64,000 bases of DNA. Source: Desulfofustis glycolicus DSM 9705. GTDB lineage: Bacteria; Desulfobacterota; Desulfobulbia; Desulfobulbales; Desulfocapsaceae. This document shows positions 52,242-61,519 of the stretch, piece after piece (positions within the stretch are counted from its first letter, which is position 1; each line of letters starts with the position of its first letter). The stretch spans positions 46,383-110,382 of the forward strand of contig NZ_FQXS01000018.1 in assembly GCF_900130015.1 (NCBI RefSeq), read 5' to 3'. The translations under genes were made by a program, and so were the position numbers. The notes beneath the pieces are model-generated. The model did not search any database, was not told the origin of the DNA, and saw only the letters and a program-made list of their open reading frames with translations.

Positions 52242-53609
52242 ATGAAGCGCAACCGCGACGATACTCCCACCATCCTGCTCGTTGACGACGATCAGGCCCA
52301 TCGCCTGATGCTCACCGCCAATTTGAGTGCACATGGGTATCGTGTCGAGCAACTGGCCGACGGTGACGAGGTCTTACCCTTTCTCGCTGAGCACTCTGTC
52401 GACCTGATTGTGCTGGACATGAAGATGGAACGGCTCGACGGCCTGGCCACGCTGTCGCTGCTGCTCCAGGCGGGACACGACACCCCGGTGATCATGCTGA
52501 CCGCGTTTTCCTCCGTCGAAAGCGCTGTCGAGGCAATGAAGAAGGGGGCCTTCGATTACATCGCTAAACCGGTTGATATCGACGAACTGCAGGTGCTGAT
52601 CGACCGGGCGCTCAGTTTCACCGCCATGAGCGAAGAGAACCGGAGCTTGAAAACGAGGCTCGGCGAGCGCTTTTCCTTCAACAATATCGTCGGTAACAGC
52701 CCGGCCATGCAGGAGATGTTTGCTACCCTGGCCATGGTCGCCCCATCCGATGCCACCGTGTTGATCACCGGCGAGTCGGGGACCGGCAAGGAACTGGTGG
52801 CCAATGCCCTGCATCAGAACAGTCTCCGGCGGGATGCCCCGTTTATCACGTTGAATTGTGCGGCACTCAACGAGAACCTGCTAGAGAGCGAGTTGTTCGG
52901 CCATGAAGCCGGTGCCTTCACCGGTGCTTCGGGCCGGCGTCGCGGGCGTTTTGAACGGGCCCACGGCGGTACCCTGTTTCTCGACGAAATTGGCGATATG
53001 AGCCTGCCGATTCAGGCCAAGATCCTCAGGGTGCTCCAGGAAGGTGAATTCGAGCGTCTCGGCGGCACCGAGACGATCAAGGTGGATGTTCGTCTGCTAG
53101 CAGCGACCCACAAGGACCTGCAGGCGATGATAGAGGCGGGCACCTTCCGGCAGGACCTCTATTTCCGCCTGTCGGTTGTTCCGGTCAACCTGCCGCCTCT
53201 GCGCGAGCGTAGCCTCGATATCCCGGAGTTGGCGAACCTCTTCCTGCATCGTTATGCCCGGAAGAACCAGAAGGACATCAAAGGATTTCACCCCGAAGTA
53301 ATTAATCTGCTGATCCACTACGAATGGCCGGGCAACATCCGGGAACTGGAAAATACCATTGAGCGGGCGGTCATTCTCTGCCATGGTGAGCAGATAACTC
53401 CCCATGATCTGCCGTCACACCTGCTGTCCAAGGAGGTCCGCGAGTTTGGCAGCGACACGCCTGACAAGACATTCACTCTGCGCGATATGGAGCGGGAAAT
53501 GATTCGTTCGACCCTCGAGAAGACCGGTAACAACAAAAGCCGGACGGCGAAAATCCTCGGCGTGGCCAGGCAAACGCTGCTCAACAAGATCAAAGAATAC
53601 GGATTCTGA
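52242..53609 (+). CDS. ZraR-like sigma-54 response regulator
   Basis: The 455 residues comprise a receiver (ILLVDDDQAH, LIVLDMKMERLDGL, MLTAFSS, YIAKPVD), a sigma-54 AAA+ domain with GESGTGKE, the intact GAFTGA loop and LFLDEIGD, and a C-terminal Fis-type helix-turn-helix (NNKSRTAKILGVARQTLLNKI). An AAAAGAGGTG site precedes the ATG at 52242. The likely target is the -24/-12 promoter at 49346 upstream of the ZraP-like gene, probably with feedback on this pair. Confidence 0.94.
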   Translation: MKRNRDDTPTILLVDDDQAHRLMLTANLSAHGYRVEQLADGDEVLPFLAEHSVDLIVLDMKMERLDGLATLSLLLQAGHDTPVIMLTAFSSVESAVEAMKKGAFDYIAKPVDIDELQVLIDRALSFTAMSEENRSLKTRLGERFSFNNIVGNSPAMQEMFATLAMVAPSDATVLITGESGTGKELVANALHQNSLRRDAPFITLNCAALNENLLESELFGHEAGAFTGASGRRRGRFERAHGGTLFLDEIGDMSLPIQAKILRVLQEGEFERLGGTETIKVDVRLLAATHKDLQAMIEAGTFRQDLYFRLSVVPVNLPPLRERSLDIPELANLFLHRYARKNQKDIKGFHPEVINLLIHYEWPGNIRELENTIERAVILCHGEQITPHDLPSHLLSKEVREFGSDTPDKTFTLRDMEREMIRSTLEKTGNNKSRTAKILGVARQTLLNKIKEYGF

Positions 53610-54235
53610 CGTTTCCGGTTTCTGAAAATCGGGCCCACTGGTGCCGGCCAATACCTCAGCGGCTGGAGGTGGAGCTTTTTTGTTTCCAAATATATCAGCC
53701 TGTTAAATGACTTTGACCACTGACTGTGCCGGCGCATCCGCATGTATTTTATCAAGCTGTGGCGGTGGTGCCGGACCAAGGTGTGTGAGCTGGTGGAGCT
53801 TGGTACCAACCTTTTTCCGGCGATCTCTAACAGAGCGACTATTGACATATCTAAATTGTTAGGATAAGCTGATATATCCTTTCCTCTTTATTGGTAGTAT
53901 TTCGAGAGTGACAGGTATGCCGTGCCTGTGCACTCTCGGTGACTATTTCCTGTAGTATCACTACCACAGAAACGATTATGCCGATACATCAGTAGCATAA
54001 TCTGTTTCTCTTCTTCATTGGTCATCAACCAAGTCGTATACTTCTCTCCCTCACACATGGGAGGTTTTGGTTATGCCAGGATTCTCACCCCACTTTATTC
54101 AACTTGCCCGACACATAAACAATGCAGTGCAAAGGTGCACGCAATCAGTTCTTGGCTCTCTGCGAGCGGGATAAAGGCAGTTCTTTCTGACGGCCAGGGG
54201 AGACCGGGCAAACGAGGAACGGGAGGCACAAGATC
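53610..54235. other. 626 bp gap at the border of the accessory region
   Basis: No convincing gene. After the ZraR-like gene a weak CCGGCC/GGCTGG stem with a T6 run (about 53643-53690) may terminate transcription. A strong hairpin with one bulge lies at 53903-53938 (CGAGAGTGACAGG with CCTGTGCACTCTCG), itself flanked by GGTAGT and ACTACC. A 41-codon frame (53742-53867) has no ribosome site and is doubtful. The gap is AT-richer than its surroundings and marks the change to the hydrolase/CHAT/MBL locus. Confidence 0.5.
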
Positions 54236-55312
54236 ATGAAGCGGATCATTCTCTGTGCTGATGGCACCTGGAACGAACCGGAAAGAAAAGACAAAAAGAC
54301 GGGGCGACTGCAGCCGACCAATGTTCTCAAAGTCGCCCGTGCCATCCTGCCCCGTTCACGTGACGGCTTCGATCAGGTCGTCTACTACCATGAAGGTGTG
54401 GGGACCGAAGGTGGGCTGGATAAATTCACCGGCGGCGCTTTTGGCAGAGGCATGGAGCAGAACGTGCGGGCGCTCTATCGCTTCTTGGTCTTCAACTTTG
54501 AACCGGGCGACGAATTGTACTTGTTTGGCTTCAGCCGCGGAGCTTTCACGGTTCGTACGCTCGCCGGGTTCATGAACCAGGTTGGTTTGTTGGAAAAGGA
54601 CGACGAGTATTATACGCCCGAGGTGTACGGCCTCTACCAATCGAGCACGCAGAAAGGCTCGTCTAAATGGCAGCACGCGTTCCGCAATATTAGCGGGACG
54701 CGTCCTTGCCCGGCAATTCAATTTATCGGTGTCTGGGACACCGTCGGTGCCTTGGGGGCGCCTGGACTTCTCGGCCAACTGGTGAATCCGGGGAAATATA
54801 AATATCACGATATCGGGCTTCACACTAACATCCAACACGCCTTTCACGCGCTGGCTATCGATGAACGCCGGAAACCATTTTTGCCAAGCATGTGGATCAA
54901 ACCGCAAAACTGGTCCGGCGCGCTGGAACAGGTCTGGTTTCCCGGCGTGCATTCCAATATAGGAGGCAGCTACAGCCCTGACGGCCTGGCGAATGAAGCG
55001 CTGCACTGGATCGTGGAAAAAGCGGAGAATCTGGGCCTGGAGTTTGATGCCAACCATCTCGGCCACTATCGGCCCTGTTTCAATTCGGTGCTCAACGATT
55101 CCATGACCACGCTCTATACGGTTATGGGCCCGATACAACGAAAGCTGGGCGAACATACCGGCCATGGAGAAGCGGTCCATCAGTCAGCGCTTGATCGACG
55201 AAACCTTCCGGAGTGTGCCTATGATCCCGATAATCTAAGGAGCTATCTGGCCAGTGGCAGTGCACCCGTAGTGAACACGCACCGGATCGCCCGCGGCACA
55301 CCGTGCCCCTAA
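54236..55312 (+). CDS. DUF2235 alpha/beta hydrolase (Tle1-like phospholipase fold)
   Basis: The 358 residues match DUF2235: an opening IILCADGTWNEPE, the nucleophile elbow GFSRGAFTVRTLAGF (serine near 105), the aspartate block FIGVWDTVGALG and the histidine block VWFPGVHSNIGGSY. The same domain is found in type VI phospholipase effectors of the Tle1 group, but here it stands alone with no type VI secretion genes nearby. A GGGAGG site precedes the ATG. It starts a tight cluster with a CHAT protease and an MBL-fold protein, which points to an intracellular conflict or defence role (inferred). Confidence 0.85.
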   Translation: MKRIILCADGTWNEPERKDKKTGRLQPTNVLKVARAILPRSRDGFDQVVYYHEGVGTEGGLDKFTGGAFGRGMEQNVRALYRFLVFNFEPGDELYLFGFSRGAFTVRTLAGFMNQVGLLEKDDEYYTPEVYGLYQSSTQKGSSKWQHAFRNISGTRPCPAIQFIGVWDTVGALGAPGLLGQLVNPGKYKYHDIGLHTNIQHAFHALAIDERRKPFLPSMWIKPQNWSGALEQVWFPGVHSNIGGSYSPDGLANEALHWIVEKAENLGLEFDANHLGHYRPCFNSVLNDSMTTLYTVMGPIQRKLGEHTGHGEAVHQSALDRRNLPECAYDPDNLRSYLASGSAPVVNTHRIARGTPCP

Positions 55313-55363
55313 CCGTGATACGGTTGTTGTTGATGTCACGAATTACTTTTCTGGAGATTTGTC

Positions 55364-58039
55364 ATGTCCCTCCTCGCAAATGCCAATGCCGTTGCCGCTC
55401 TCGGAACGTTATGCAAGATCGACAACACATCACCTGCTGAGATGCGACTCGCACCGAATAGGGAGCAGGACGTGCGACAAGCGGTGGCGCACGGTTCAGT
55501 CGATTTGAACCTCGACCTGACCGCACTGGCTGAATTGGCTATCAGCGAGGAGGGGATAGAAGACTTGCAGCGGGTATGGGAATCGGCAGCCGTAGAGTAC
55601 GAGCGCAATCACCCCTATCAAAAGCTTCGTTTGCGCGTCGAAACCGGTACCCTGGAGCAGGCACCGGAGATCGTCAAGATCATCAGGAAGGCCGACAACG
55701 CCGGTGCGGTTACCATTGTAGCTCGTGACCTTGTCGGTCCCTCGCGCTGGGACCTTCCACTGAACATCGGCGCTTATGGTGCTGAAGCGCGATCCGCTAT
55801 TGAGTCGTACTGGCACGCACAACTCATTGAGTTCGATTTCACCGATACCGCGCGGCACAACTTCGATCTTCTGATTTTCGAATCCCTCGCCGAAGTCGAA
55901 CGTGTGCGCGATAAGCGGCTGACAGCCGGTTTCCTCGTCGTGCAGGTGGAAACGCCAGATGATTTGAGCGTGGCTACCGTGCGTCGCCTCAATGAGGCCA
56001 TCGGTTTCCGTGCCGCCGCGCTTATCCAAAGACCGGACTCGTTCACCACTTGTATCCAGATATTTCTCGATAATCTGGCGCATAATAATCAGCCCGACAT
56101 TGCCATCACGCAGGCCGGTGTTCACGATGCACCCCTTTTCATTGTTGGGGATCCCGCTTTTTTGGATCGCGCCCGTATAAGTACCGTTACGGCCCACCTG
56201 GAAGACGAGTTGGAGCGGCAATTTCACTCCGGTGCGATCGAAACGGACGAGTTTTCCGACATGGTCGACGAGGTAGCTGCCGCGCCGGGACCCGATTCCG
56301 AGGCATGGGATGCCGAGTCAGGCGCTGCCACCGAAACGGTGCATCGCACGGCGAGGATAGGCGCTTTATTAGTGAGCCGGGCAGGGACACTCCGTGAGGC
56401 CACCATGGTGCGGCCACAGCGCCATCTGCAGGCACAGGTCTTTGATGTGAGTGGCGGGGCACCGGTGCAACGCATGCGCTCATTTGAAGCAGGCGCCGAT
56501 CATGAAATCAATGTTCGCATCGGCCCAACCAGCATGAATTGGATCAATGCGCCGCGGGGGTTTCCTGATCATGCATTACCAGAGCAGGAGACACGGCTTA
56601 CGGTAACGCTGCTGGCGCCGGCTTTTGTCAGCACACCAGTTGCTCAGGAGATTCTGATCGGTCCCACGGGAAGCAGCGAGGTGGCCAAATTTTCCGGGAG
56701 CGTTCCGGCCGATGCCATTGAAATCGATGCCACCATCATCGTCTACCATAAAGGCAATCATCTGCAGACCGCACAGTTGTCCGGCCCCGTGACCCATGGC
56801 GAAAACGTGCCGGAAGCCACCGGCATAGATTTCTCGCTCGGCCTGCCGAGCGAGGCGGAACTTGGACGCCAGCGGCCCTTTGATCTGTCCATATGGAAAG
56901 ACGAAACTGAACTTGAACTCACCATATTCGATGCAAACGCAGCCCCGGGCCAGCCTTCAAACACCATCCTGCACCCGGCACTGGGGGGAATAGATGCTGT
57001 CGTTGCCGCTATCCGCGAAGAGTTGTTCGACGCTGCCCGGAGAATCGAGCAGCTGGAGACAGGTATCGAAAATGCCGGCCTGCGCACGCTGAATAATCTC
57101 GCCGCGCAGGGTGAATACCTGCGTCGCATCCTTTTTGGTACAACCTCGCAGGAACATATTCGCCGGGTTCAGGTAACCAGCCCTCACTCGTCGGACTTCT
57201 TCCCGGTGGAGTATCTCTATGATTACGTGCTACCGGATGAAACAGCAGCCCTGTGTCCCGAGTTCAAGCGGAGTGACGGTCCGGACTGCTCGCCCAATTG
57301 CCCCGCGGCCGCCGGTGACAGTCGTTTTGTGTGCCCGTCGGGATTATGGGCGCTCAACAGAGTTATCGAACGACAGGTGCGACCGCATAAACGTGCGGGA
57401 AGTCGCCAACCGGAGGTTGCAGCACACCAGCAAACCCGGCTCGGGCTCAATGGCATTATTTTCGCCGCTTCCAACGAAGTAAACACGCCCGAGCATCCGA
57501 ATGAAACCGCCGATACCATTGTCACCATGCAGGCTGCAGCCCCTGTCTACCCGGCGAACACCTGGCAGGAATGGGTTGATCACGTGCGAGATCACTACCC
57601 CTCGCTGTTGGTCGCACTGCCCCATAATGTAGAATCGCGCCCGTTCCATAAGCTGCAAATCGCTGCATCGGAAGAACTGGCGCTCAATCGTATCACCCTG
57701 GAACATGTCCGACCCGGGACCGATACGCTCGGGTCGGCAGTGCTGCTCCTCGGCTGTAACACCGCGAATGCCACGGTAGCCTATCAAGATTTTGTCAATG
57801 AACTGCGCTGCGCCGGCGCCTCACTCGTGATCGCTACACTCACCTATGTTCTCGGTCCGCAGGCAGCAAAAGTAGCCAGGGAATTCGTGGCGCAGATCTG
57901 GCGATCCAGGGACTCCGACACGGTGGGAGAAATCATGCGACAGGTCCGCGGGCGCATGTTGGCACAAGACAATATCATGGCGCTGGCGATCACCGCGTTT
58001 GGTGACGCGGACTGGCGTTTTTACACGGAGAGACAGTGA
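55364..58039 (+). CDS. Large CHAT-domain (caspase-like) protease
   Basis: The 891-residue soluble protein ends in a CHAT peptidase domain (about 640-891). The predicted catalytic histidine is in LLVALPHNVE (about 754) and cysteine in VLLLGCNTANA (about 798), followed by FVNELRCAGASLVIATLTYV. Just before it is a cysteine-rich stretch (LCPEFK, DCSPNCP, FVCPSGLWALNRVIERQ). The first 600 residues have no domain I can name; one part (about 380-520) looks like beta-sandwich repeats and may be a recognition region. CHAT proteases recur in bacterial conflict systems, for example with CRISPR type III-E and gasdermins. A GGAG site precedes the ATG; the MBL gene starts one base after the stop. Confidence 0.82.
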   Translation: MSLLANANAVAALGTLCKIDNTSPAEMRLAPNREQDVRQAVAHGSVDLNLDLTALAELAISEEGIEDLQRVWESAAVEYERNHPYQKLRLRVETGTLEQAPEIVKIIRKADNAGAVTIVARDLVGPSRWDLPLNIGAYGAEARSAIESYWHAQLIEFDFTDTARHNFDLLIFESLAEVERVRDKRLTAGFLVVQVETPDDLSVATVRRLNEAIGFRAAALIQRPDSFTTCIQIFLDNLAHNNQPDIAITQAGVHDAPLFIVGDPAFLDRARISTVTAHLEDELERQFHSGAIETDEFSDMVDEVAAAPGPDSEAWDAESGAATETVHRTARIGALLVSRAGTLREATMVRPQRHLQAQVFDVSGGAPVQRMRSFEAGADHEINVRIGPTSMNWINAPRGFPDHALPEQETRLTVTLLAPAFVSTPVAQEILIGPTGSSEVAKFSGSVPADAIEIDATIIVYHKGNHLQTAQLSGPVTHGENVPEATGIDFSLGLPSEAELGRQRPFDLSIWKDETELELTIFDANAAPGQPSNTILHPALGGIDAVVAAIREELFDAARRIEQLETGIENAGLRTLNNLAAQGEYLRRILFGTTSQEHIRRVQVTSPHSSDFFPVEYLYDYVLPDETAALCPEFKRSDGPDCSPNCPAAAGDSRFVCPSGLWALNRVIERQVRPHKRAGSRQPEVAAHQQTRLGLNGIIFAASNEVNTPEHPNETADTIVTMQAAAPVYPANTWQEWVDHVRDHYPSLLVALPHNVESRPFHKLQIAASEELALNRITLEHVRPGTDTLGSAVLLLGCNTANATVAYQDFVNELRCAGASLVIATLTYVLGPQAAKVAREFVAQIWRSRDSDTVGEIMRQVRGRMLAQDNIMALAITAFGDADWRFYTERQ

Positions 58040-58040
58040 C

Positions 58041-59105
58041 ATGCTGCACCTTGAAATGCTGTCGGCAGCACACGGTGACGCACTGCTGATCGAATACGGC
58101 CCGGTCGATGCCCCCTATCGCATACTCATCGACGGCGGACCATATTTCGCCTACGACGATCCCGGTGGTCTGCGCGAACGGCTCAAGGCGCTCCAGGACA
58201 GCGGAGCAACCACCTTTCAACTGCTCGTCATCACCCACGTGGATACGGACCATATAGACGGCATCATCCGCCTGCTGCAGGACCCGGAACTGGCCGAAAT
58301 CAGATTCAACGACATCTGGTTCAACGACTGGAAGCACCTGGAGGCGGCAACAGCGGGTATTCTGGCGGGTGTGCAGGGAGAGTTTTTAGGGGCACTCCTG
58401 GAACACCGTGATCTGCCGTGGAAGAACCATCCAAACTTGTCCGGCAACCCCATTGTCGTGCCCGATACTGGCCCGCTGCCGGTATTCAATCTGAACGGCG
58501 ACGCCACCATCACCTTGTTGTCCCCGGGGCTTGCTCAACTCGACAACCTCAAGAAGAACTGGCGCCAGTCTGTGCGCCACGCAGGCTTCACCCCAGGCGA
58601 TCGTGCTGCAGCCCTTGCCGAGTTGGAACAGCGCGCCCGCTATGGCCCACCGCCCGGTGTGTTGGGCGGCACAGAGGACGATTCACCGGCCAATGGCTCA
58701 AGTATCGCTTTTATACTCGAGCACGGAGGAGAGCGACTACTCCTTGCCGGCGATGCCTGGCCGACCCTGCTGGAAAAATCGCTCGTGCGCTATGCCCAGG
58801 AGCACGAAAGCCCGATCAAGGTGCTAGATTTCAAACTCCCGCACCATGGCTCATTCAGCAATCTGAACAAGAACATCATCAAGGCCCTGCGGCCGGATCG
58901 GTACCTGGTTTCCTCAAGCAGCCAGTATTACGGACATCCGGATGCTGACGCCATAGAACTGATCCTGAAACACCATGAAGGCGACGCACCAACGTTCGTC
59001 TTCAATTATCTGAGCCCGAAAACGGCGCCCTGGGCGGACGCAACTCGCCAACAGGAACTCGGTTACACGGTCTCTTTTCCGACTGGAGCAAGGTGGGGGG
59101 GATGA
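58041..59105 (+). CDS. ComEC/Rec2-like metallo-beta-lactamase-fold protein, possibly truncated
   Basis: The 354 residues have the MBL fold: AHGDALLIEYG and ILIDGG at the start, the metal motif THVDTDHIDG (residues 65-74, with Asp in place of the second His of HxHxDH), LLLAGDAWP and LPHHGSFSN. There are no membrane segments, unlike true ComEC. It starts one base after the CHAT stop, so the two are co-translated. The frame ends just after a run of seven G (59095-59101); removing one G would extend the protein by 33 more residues (DEAAKAIGDNVGSWG onward) to a stop at 59200-59202. It may hydrolyse a nucleotide or phosphodiester. Confidence 0.85.
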   Translation: MLHLEMLSAAHGDALLIEYGPVDAPYRILIDGGPYFAYDDPGGLRERLKALQDSGATTFQLLVITHVDTDHIDGIIRLLQDPELAEIRFNDIWFNDWKHLEAATAGILAGVQGEFLGALLEHRDLPWKNHPNLSGNPIVVPDTGPLPVFNLNGDATITLLSPGLAQLDNLKKNWRQSVRHAGFTPGDRAAALAELEQRARYGPPPGVLGGTEDDSPANGSSIAFILEHGGERLLLAGDAWPTLLEKSLVRYAQEHESPIKVLDFKLPHHGSFSNLNKNIIKALRPDRYLVSSSSQYYGHPDADAIELILKHHEGDAPTFVFNYLSPKTAPWADATRQQELGYTVSFPTGARWGG

Positions 59106-59202
59106 AGCAGCCAAGGCCATCGGAGATAACGTGGGATCCTGGGGCCACATGATGAGCAGCCCAAGCGTCAACAGCTTTCAAGGAGAACGATTGAATGAGT
59201 AG
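59095..59202 (+). pseudogene. G7 tract and out-of-frame continuation of the MBL gene
   Basis: The seven-G run at 59095-59101 is followed by an open frame of 33 codons (DEAAKAIGDNVGSWGHMMSS, then further residues to ERLNE) that joins the MBL frame if one G is lost. The continuation has protein-like composition. It could be a sequencing error, a real truncation or a phase-variable tract. Confidence 0.5.
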
Positions 59203-59359
59203 GTCGAGTGGAACGCCCGTAAGCTGCCTTTCGGATTCCCAGTGCGCTTCGCGCTCCGGGGCCCCCTAACCACAGACGTTAGCGAAAAGGACATAATGGA
59301 AGGGCGAATTCAGCACCCGCGGCCTCTCCGAAATCCAAGACTTTTTAACGGAGGGTATT

Positions 59360-61108
59360 ATGAGATGGGTATCAAGGTCCTTTTTTGTATTCTTCGTCAG
59401 TCTATGCTTGGTATTTTATGGTCAGCCTTCACTAGGCGAACCGATGTTGGACGCTGATCGCACCGTAGACAAAACCATAATACACCCGGGCCAACCGGTT
59501 GAAGTCACCCTGACCCTGACCGGTGATCACGAAGCTCAATGTGCCTCTACCGCACTTGCAGTAGTGCTTGACGTCTCTGGCAGCCTTGCCGATTGGCATG
59601 GTCAACTCAGTGCCGCGATCATTGGGTCTTTGCCATACATCGACTTTCAGAACGATCAGGTGGCTGTTTCCACTTTCAACCAGAATTATAACGTGCTTCA
59701 GAGCTGGCAGGGGTCAAACGAGGCATCGGTGATCCTGGCCTTCACCAAGCTTCAAGCAGGGGGAGGAACAAACATCCCAAACGCCCTGAGAAAAACTAAT
59801 ACACTTTTAGAAGCCGCTCCCGGCAATCCTGCCTGTAAGGCTGCGCTCTTTGTCACCGACGGGCAGGATAGTTGCCCGGATCAGACGGACATGGACTTAG
59901 CAAAAAACAACGGATGGACCTACGCCTTTATAGGCGTCGGCTTCCAAAACCAGAATGTCTTGAAATGCATGGAGATCGGCACGGGTGGAACATATTACGA
60001 CACGACCCAACCGCCCTATTCGAACGCTCTGGACGGCGCAATTCGGGCAGCAGTTGACGATTTTATCCGGAAAGCACTGAGGATTGTGGCACCGAGCAAC
60101 ATCGTCGTCACCGAAAAGTTGACGAATGAGGTAGAAGTCACGGCAACCGAGGCGCCAAACCCGCCGCCGAACCAAGCAAATCCGAATGCTTTTGTTCAAG
60201 CCGCCGCACCGGCATGGGCAGCCCTCAAGACCACAGGAAGCGCCACCCTTCCGGCTATCGACCGGCTGGATATTGAGTCAAACGGGGCTGTGGCGGAATA
60301 CTCATTGCACTACACGATCACAGTGGATGAGTGCGACCCACTCTACACGACCTATTTCAAGATTGACGCGCCCGACGCCTCGGTCGTCTACGATCTTCCA
60401 GGATTAGGTGTGCGCAGCGTCAAGGCTAACCCGATTAGCATCTCAGTGCATCCCTGTGCCGTCGAGTTCAGCAAATGGTGGGATTCTGAAGCTCACCGTT
60501 TGAGGTTGAGTTTCGCAAACCACTATCCTTACGTTGCTGAAGGGTTTCAGGTGCTCGAGATTCTGAACCCCCCGCTCAAAATTCGACGTGCCATGCCTCA
60601 ACCCCAATCAGGGGGTGTTGGCTTCAGCCACGCACGTTTTGACCTACCGCCACTCGCTCCAGGTGCAAGCCACGAGATTACATTAGCTATTTCCCCTTCT
60701 TCTCCTTTGCCGCAGAGCAACCAACCCTTCCCTGTCAATGCCGTGAAAGATCCGTACTTTTCCTTTATCGTCCCTTGGTACGCTACTACGATCTCGCCAG
60801 CTTCGAGTGACCATACGACGTTGAAACAGGCAATCCAGACCGGTTTAGTGAGCTCTCCTGCTAAAAACGTGCTTGAAAAGGCCGCCTATGCCGTACCGCA
60901 TGCCCACAATACCGAGGCCACGGTAGGCACTCCGGTCAAGCCGGCCGGGTCTACTCCTTGGCCGGGTTTCGACTGGCGCGTGCCTGGTTCAACAGGGGAT
61001 TTTCTCATCAGATCCGAAGGCACGAGCTATGTGATCTATGTCGCGCACAGGCAATGGCAGTACAATTTTCCACCGCTGCCGGTCAGCCGAGATGAGTTGA
61101 ACCATTGA
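59360..61108 (+). CDS. Secreted von Willebrand factor A-domain protein
   Basis: The 582-residue protein has a signal peptide (SFFVFFVSLCLVFYGQ, cleavage near SLGEP) and an N-terminal vWA domain (about 65-245) with a complete MIDAS: DVSGS, then GGGTN and the aspartate in VTDGQD. The remaining 330 residues are beta-rich with proline-rich parts, resembling DUF11-like or adhesin modules, and lack an obvious anchor. GGAGG precedes the ATG at 59360. It lies 254 nt after the MBL frame; whether it belongs to the same system is uncertain, as it is exported while the other three have no signal. Confidence 0.8.
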   Translation: MRWVSRSFFVFFVSLCLVFYGQPSLGEPMLDADRTVDKTIIHPGQPVEVTLTLTGDHEAQCASTALAVVLDVSGSLADWHGQLSAAIIGSLPYIDFQNDQVAVSTFNQNYNVLQSWQGSNEASVILAFTKLQAGGGTNIPNALRKTNTLLEAAPGNPACKAALFVTDGQDSCPDQTDMDLAKNNGWTYAFIGVGFQNQNVLKCMEIGTGGTYYDTTQPPYSNALDGAIRAAVDDFIRKALRIVAPSNIVVTEKLTNEVEVTATEAPNPPPNQANPNAFVQAAAPAWAALKTTGSATLPAIDRLDIESNGAVAEYSLHYTITVDECDPLYTTYFKIDAPDASVVYDLPGLGVRSVKANPISISVHPCAVEFSKWWDSEAHRLRLSFANHYPYVAEGFQVLEILNPPLKIRRAMPQPQSGGVGFSHARFDLPPLAPGASHEITLAISPSSPLPQSNQPFPVNAVKDPYFSFIVPWYATTISPASSDHTTLKQAIQTGLVSSPAKNVLEKAAYAVPHAHNTEATVGTPVKPAGSTPWPGFDWRVPGSTGDFLIRSEGTSYVIYVAHRQWQYNFPPLPVSRDELNH

Positions 61109-61519
61109 CCCCGTGAACAGATCTTTTGGCGACCCAAGGGGACACGACCCCCCTGTTCCCGGTGTCAGAGGAGCAACTGAACTTCGCCAGGATAAATCCA
61201 CTATTTTGATTTTACGTCAAAAAAAGTTCGAAGAAATTTGAAGAAAGTCGAAAAGGTCAAAATAAAATCCACAACCACCCCACACAACGATGTGAACGAA
61301 AACATCTGCGGCTTGTCCGCAGAATGTTCTAACTAGAAGTTATTCTGGTGAGCGAAAATAGTTCGAATATTTGTCAAAACTAAAGATTTGCCCCCCTTTC
61401 TAGCCAACCTTCATCTGGAGATCTCTATCTGCTTGAGCCGGAAGAGCCCATGGCGACTGGCCAAGTCCAAAGCCACGCAGATGGGTATGAGCAATCAATG
61501 GCTTCAGGATCAAGGTCTG
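61109..61519. other. 411 bp gap between the vWA gene and the toxin-antitoxin pair
   Basis: No gene was seen. A hairpin (TCTGCGG/CCGCAGA with loop CTTGT, stem extended on both sides with one bulge) lies at 61301-61327. The surrounding bases are AT-rich with A-runs. The vWA transcript and the convergent toxin gene end here. Confidence 0.5.

Noticed and set aside
53742..53867. A 41-codon frame in the gap after the ZraR-like gene
   Set aside because: No ribosome site, no recognisable domain and ordinary composition for chance.
59195..59269. A 24-codon frame with an AAGGAG site between the MBL and vWA genes
   Set aside because: Too short and rich in serine and cysteine from a GC hairpin; no support beyond the ribosome-like site.
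59124..59286. A possible integron attC-like site after the MBL gene (GCGCTTCGCGC followed by CCCCCTAAC and GTTAG)
   Set aside because: The right end looks attC-like, but the left side has no properly complementary core and part of it appears to be MBL coding sequence in the shifted frame. No second site or integrase was seen.
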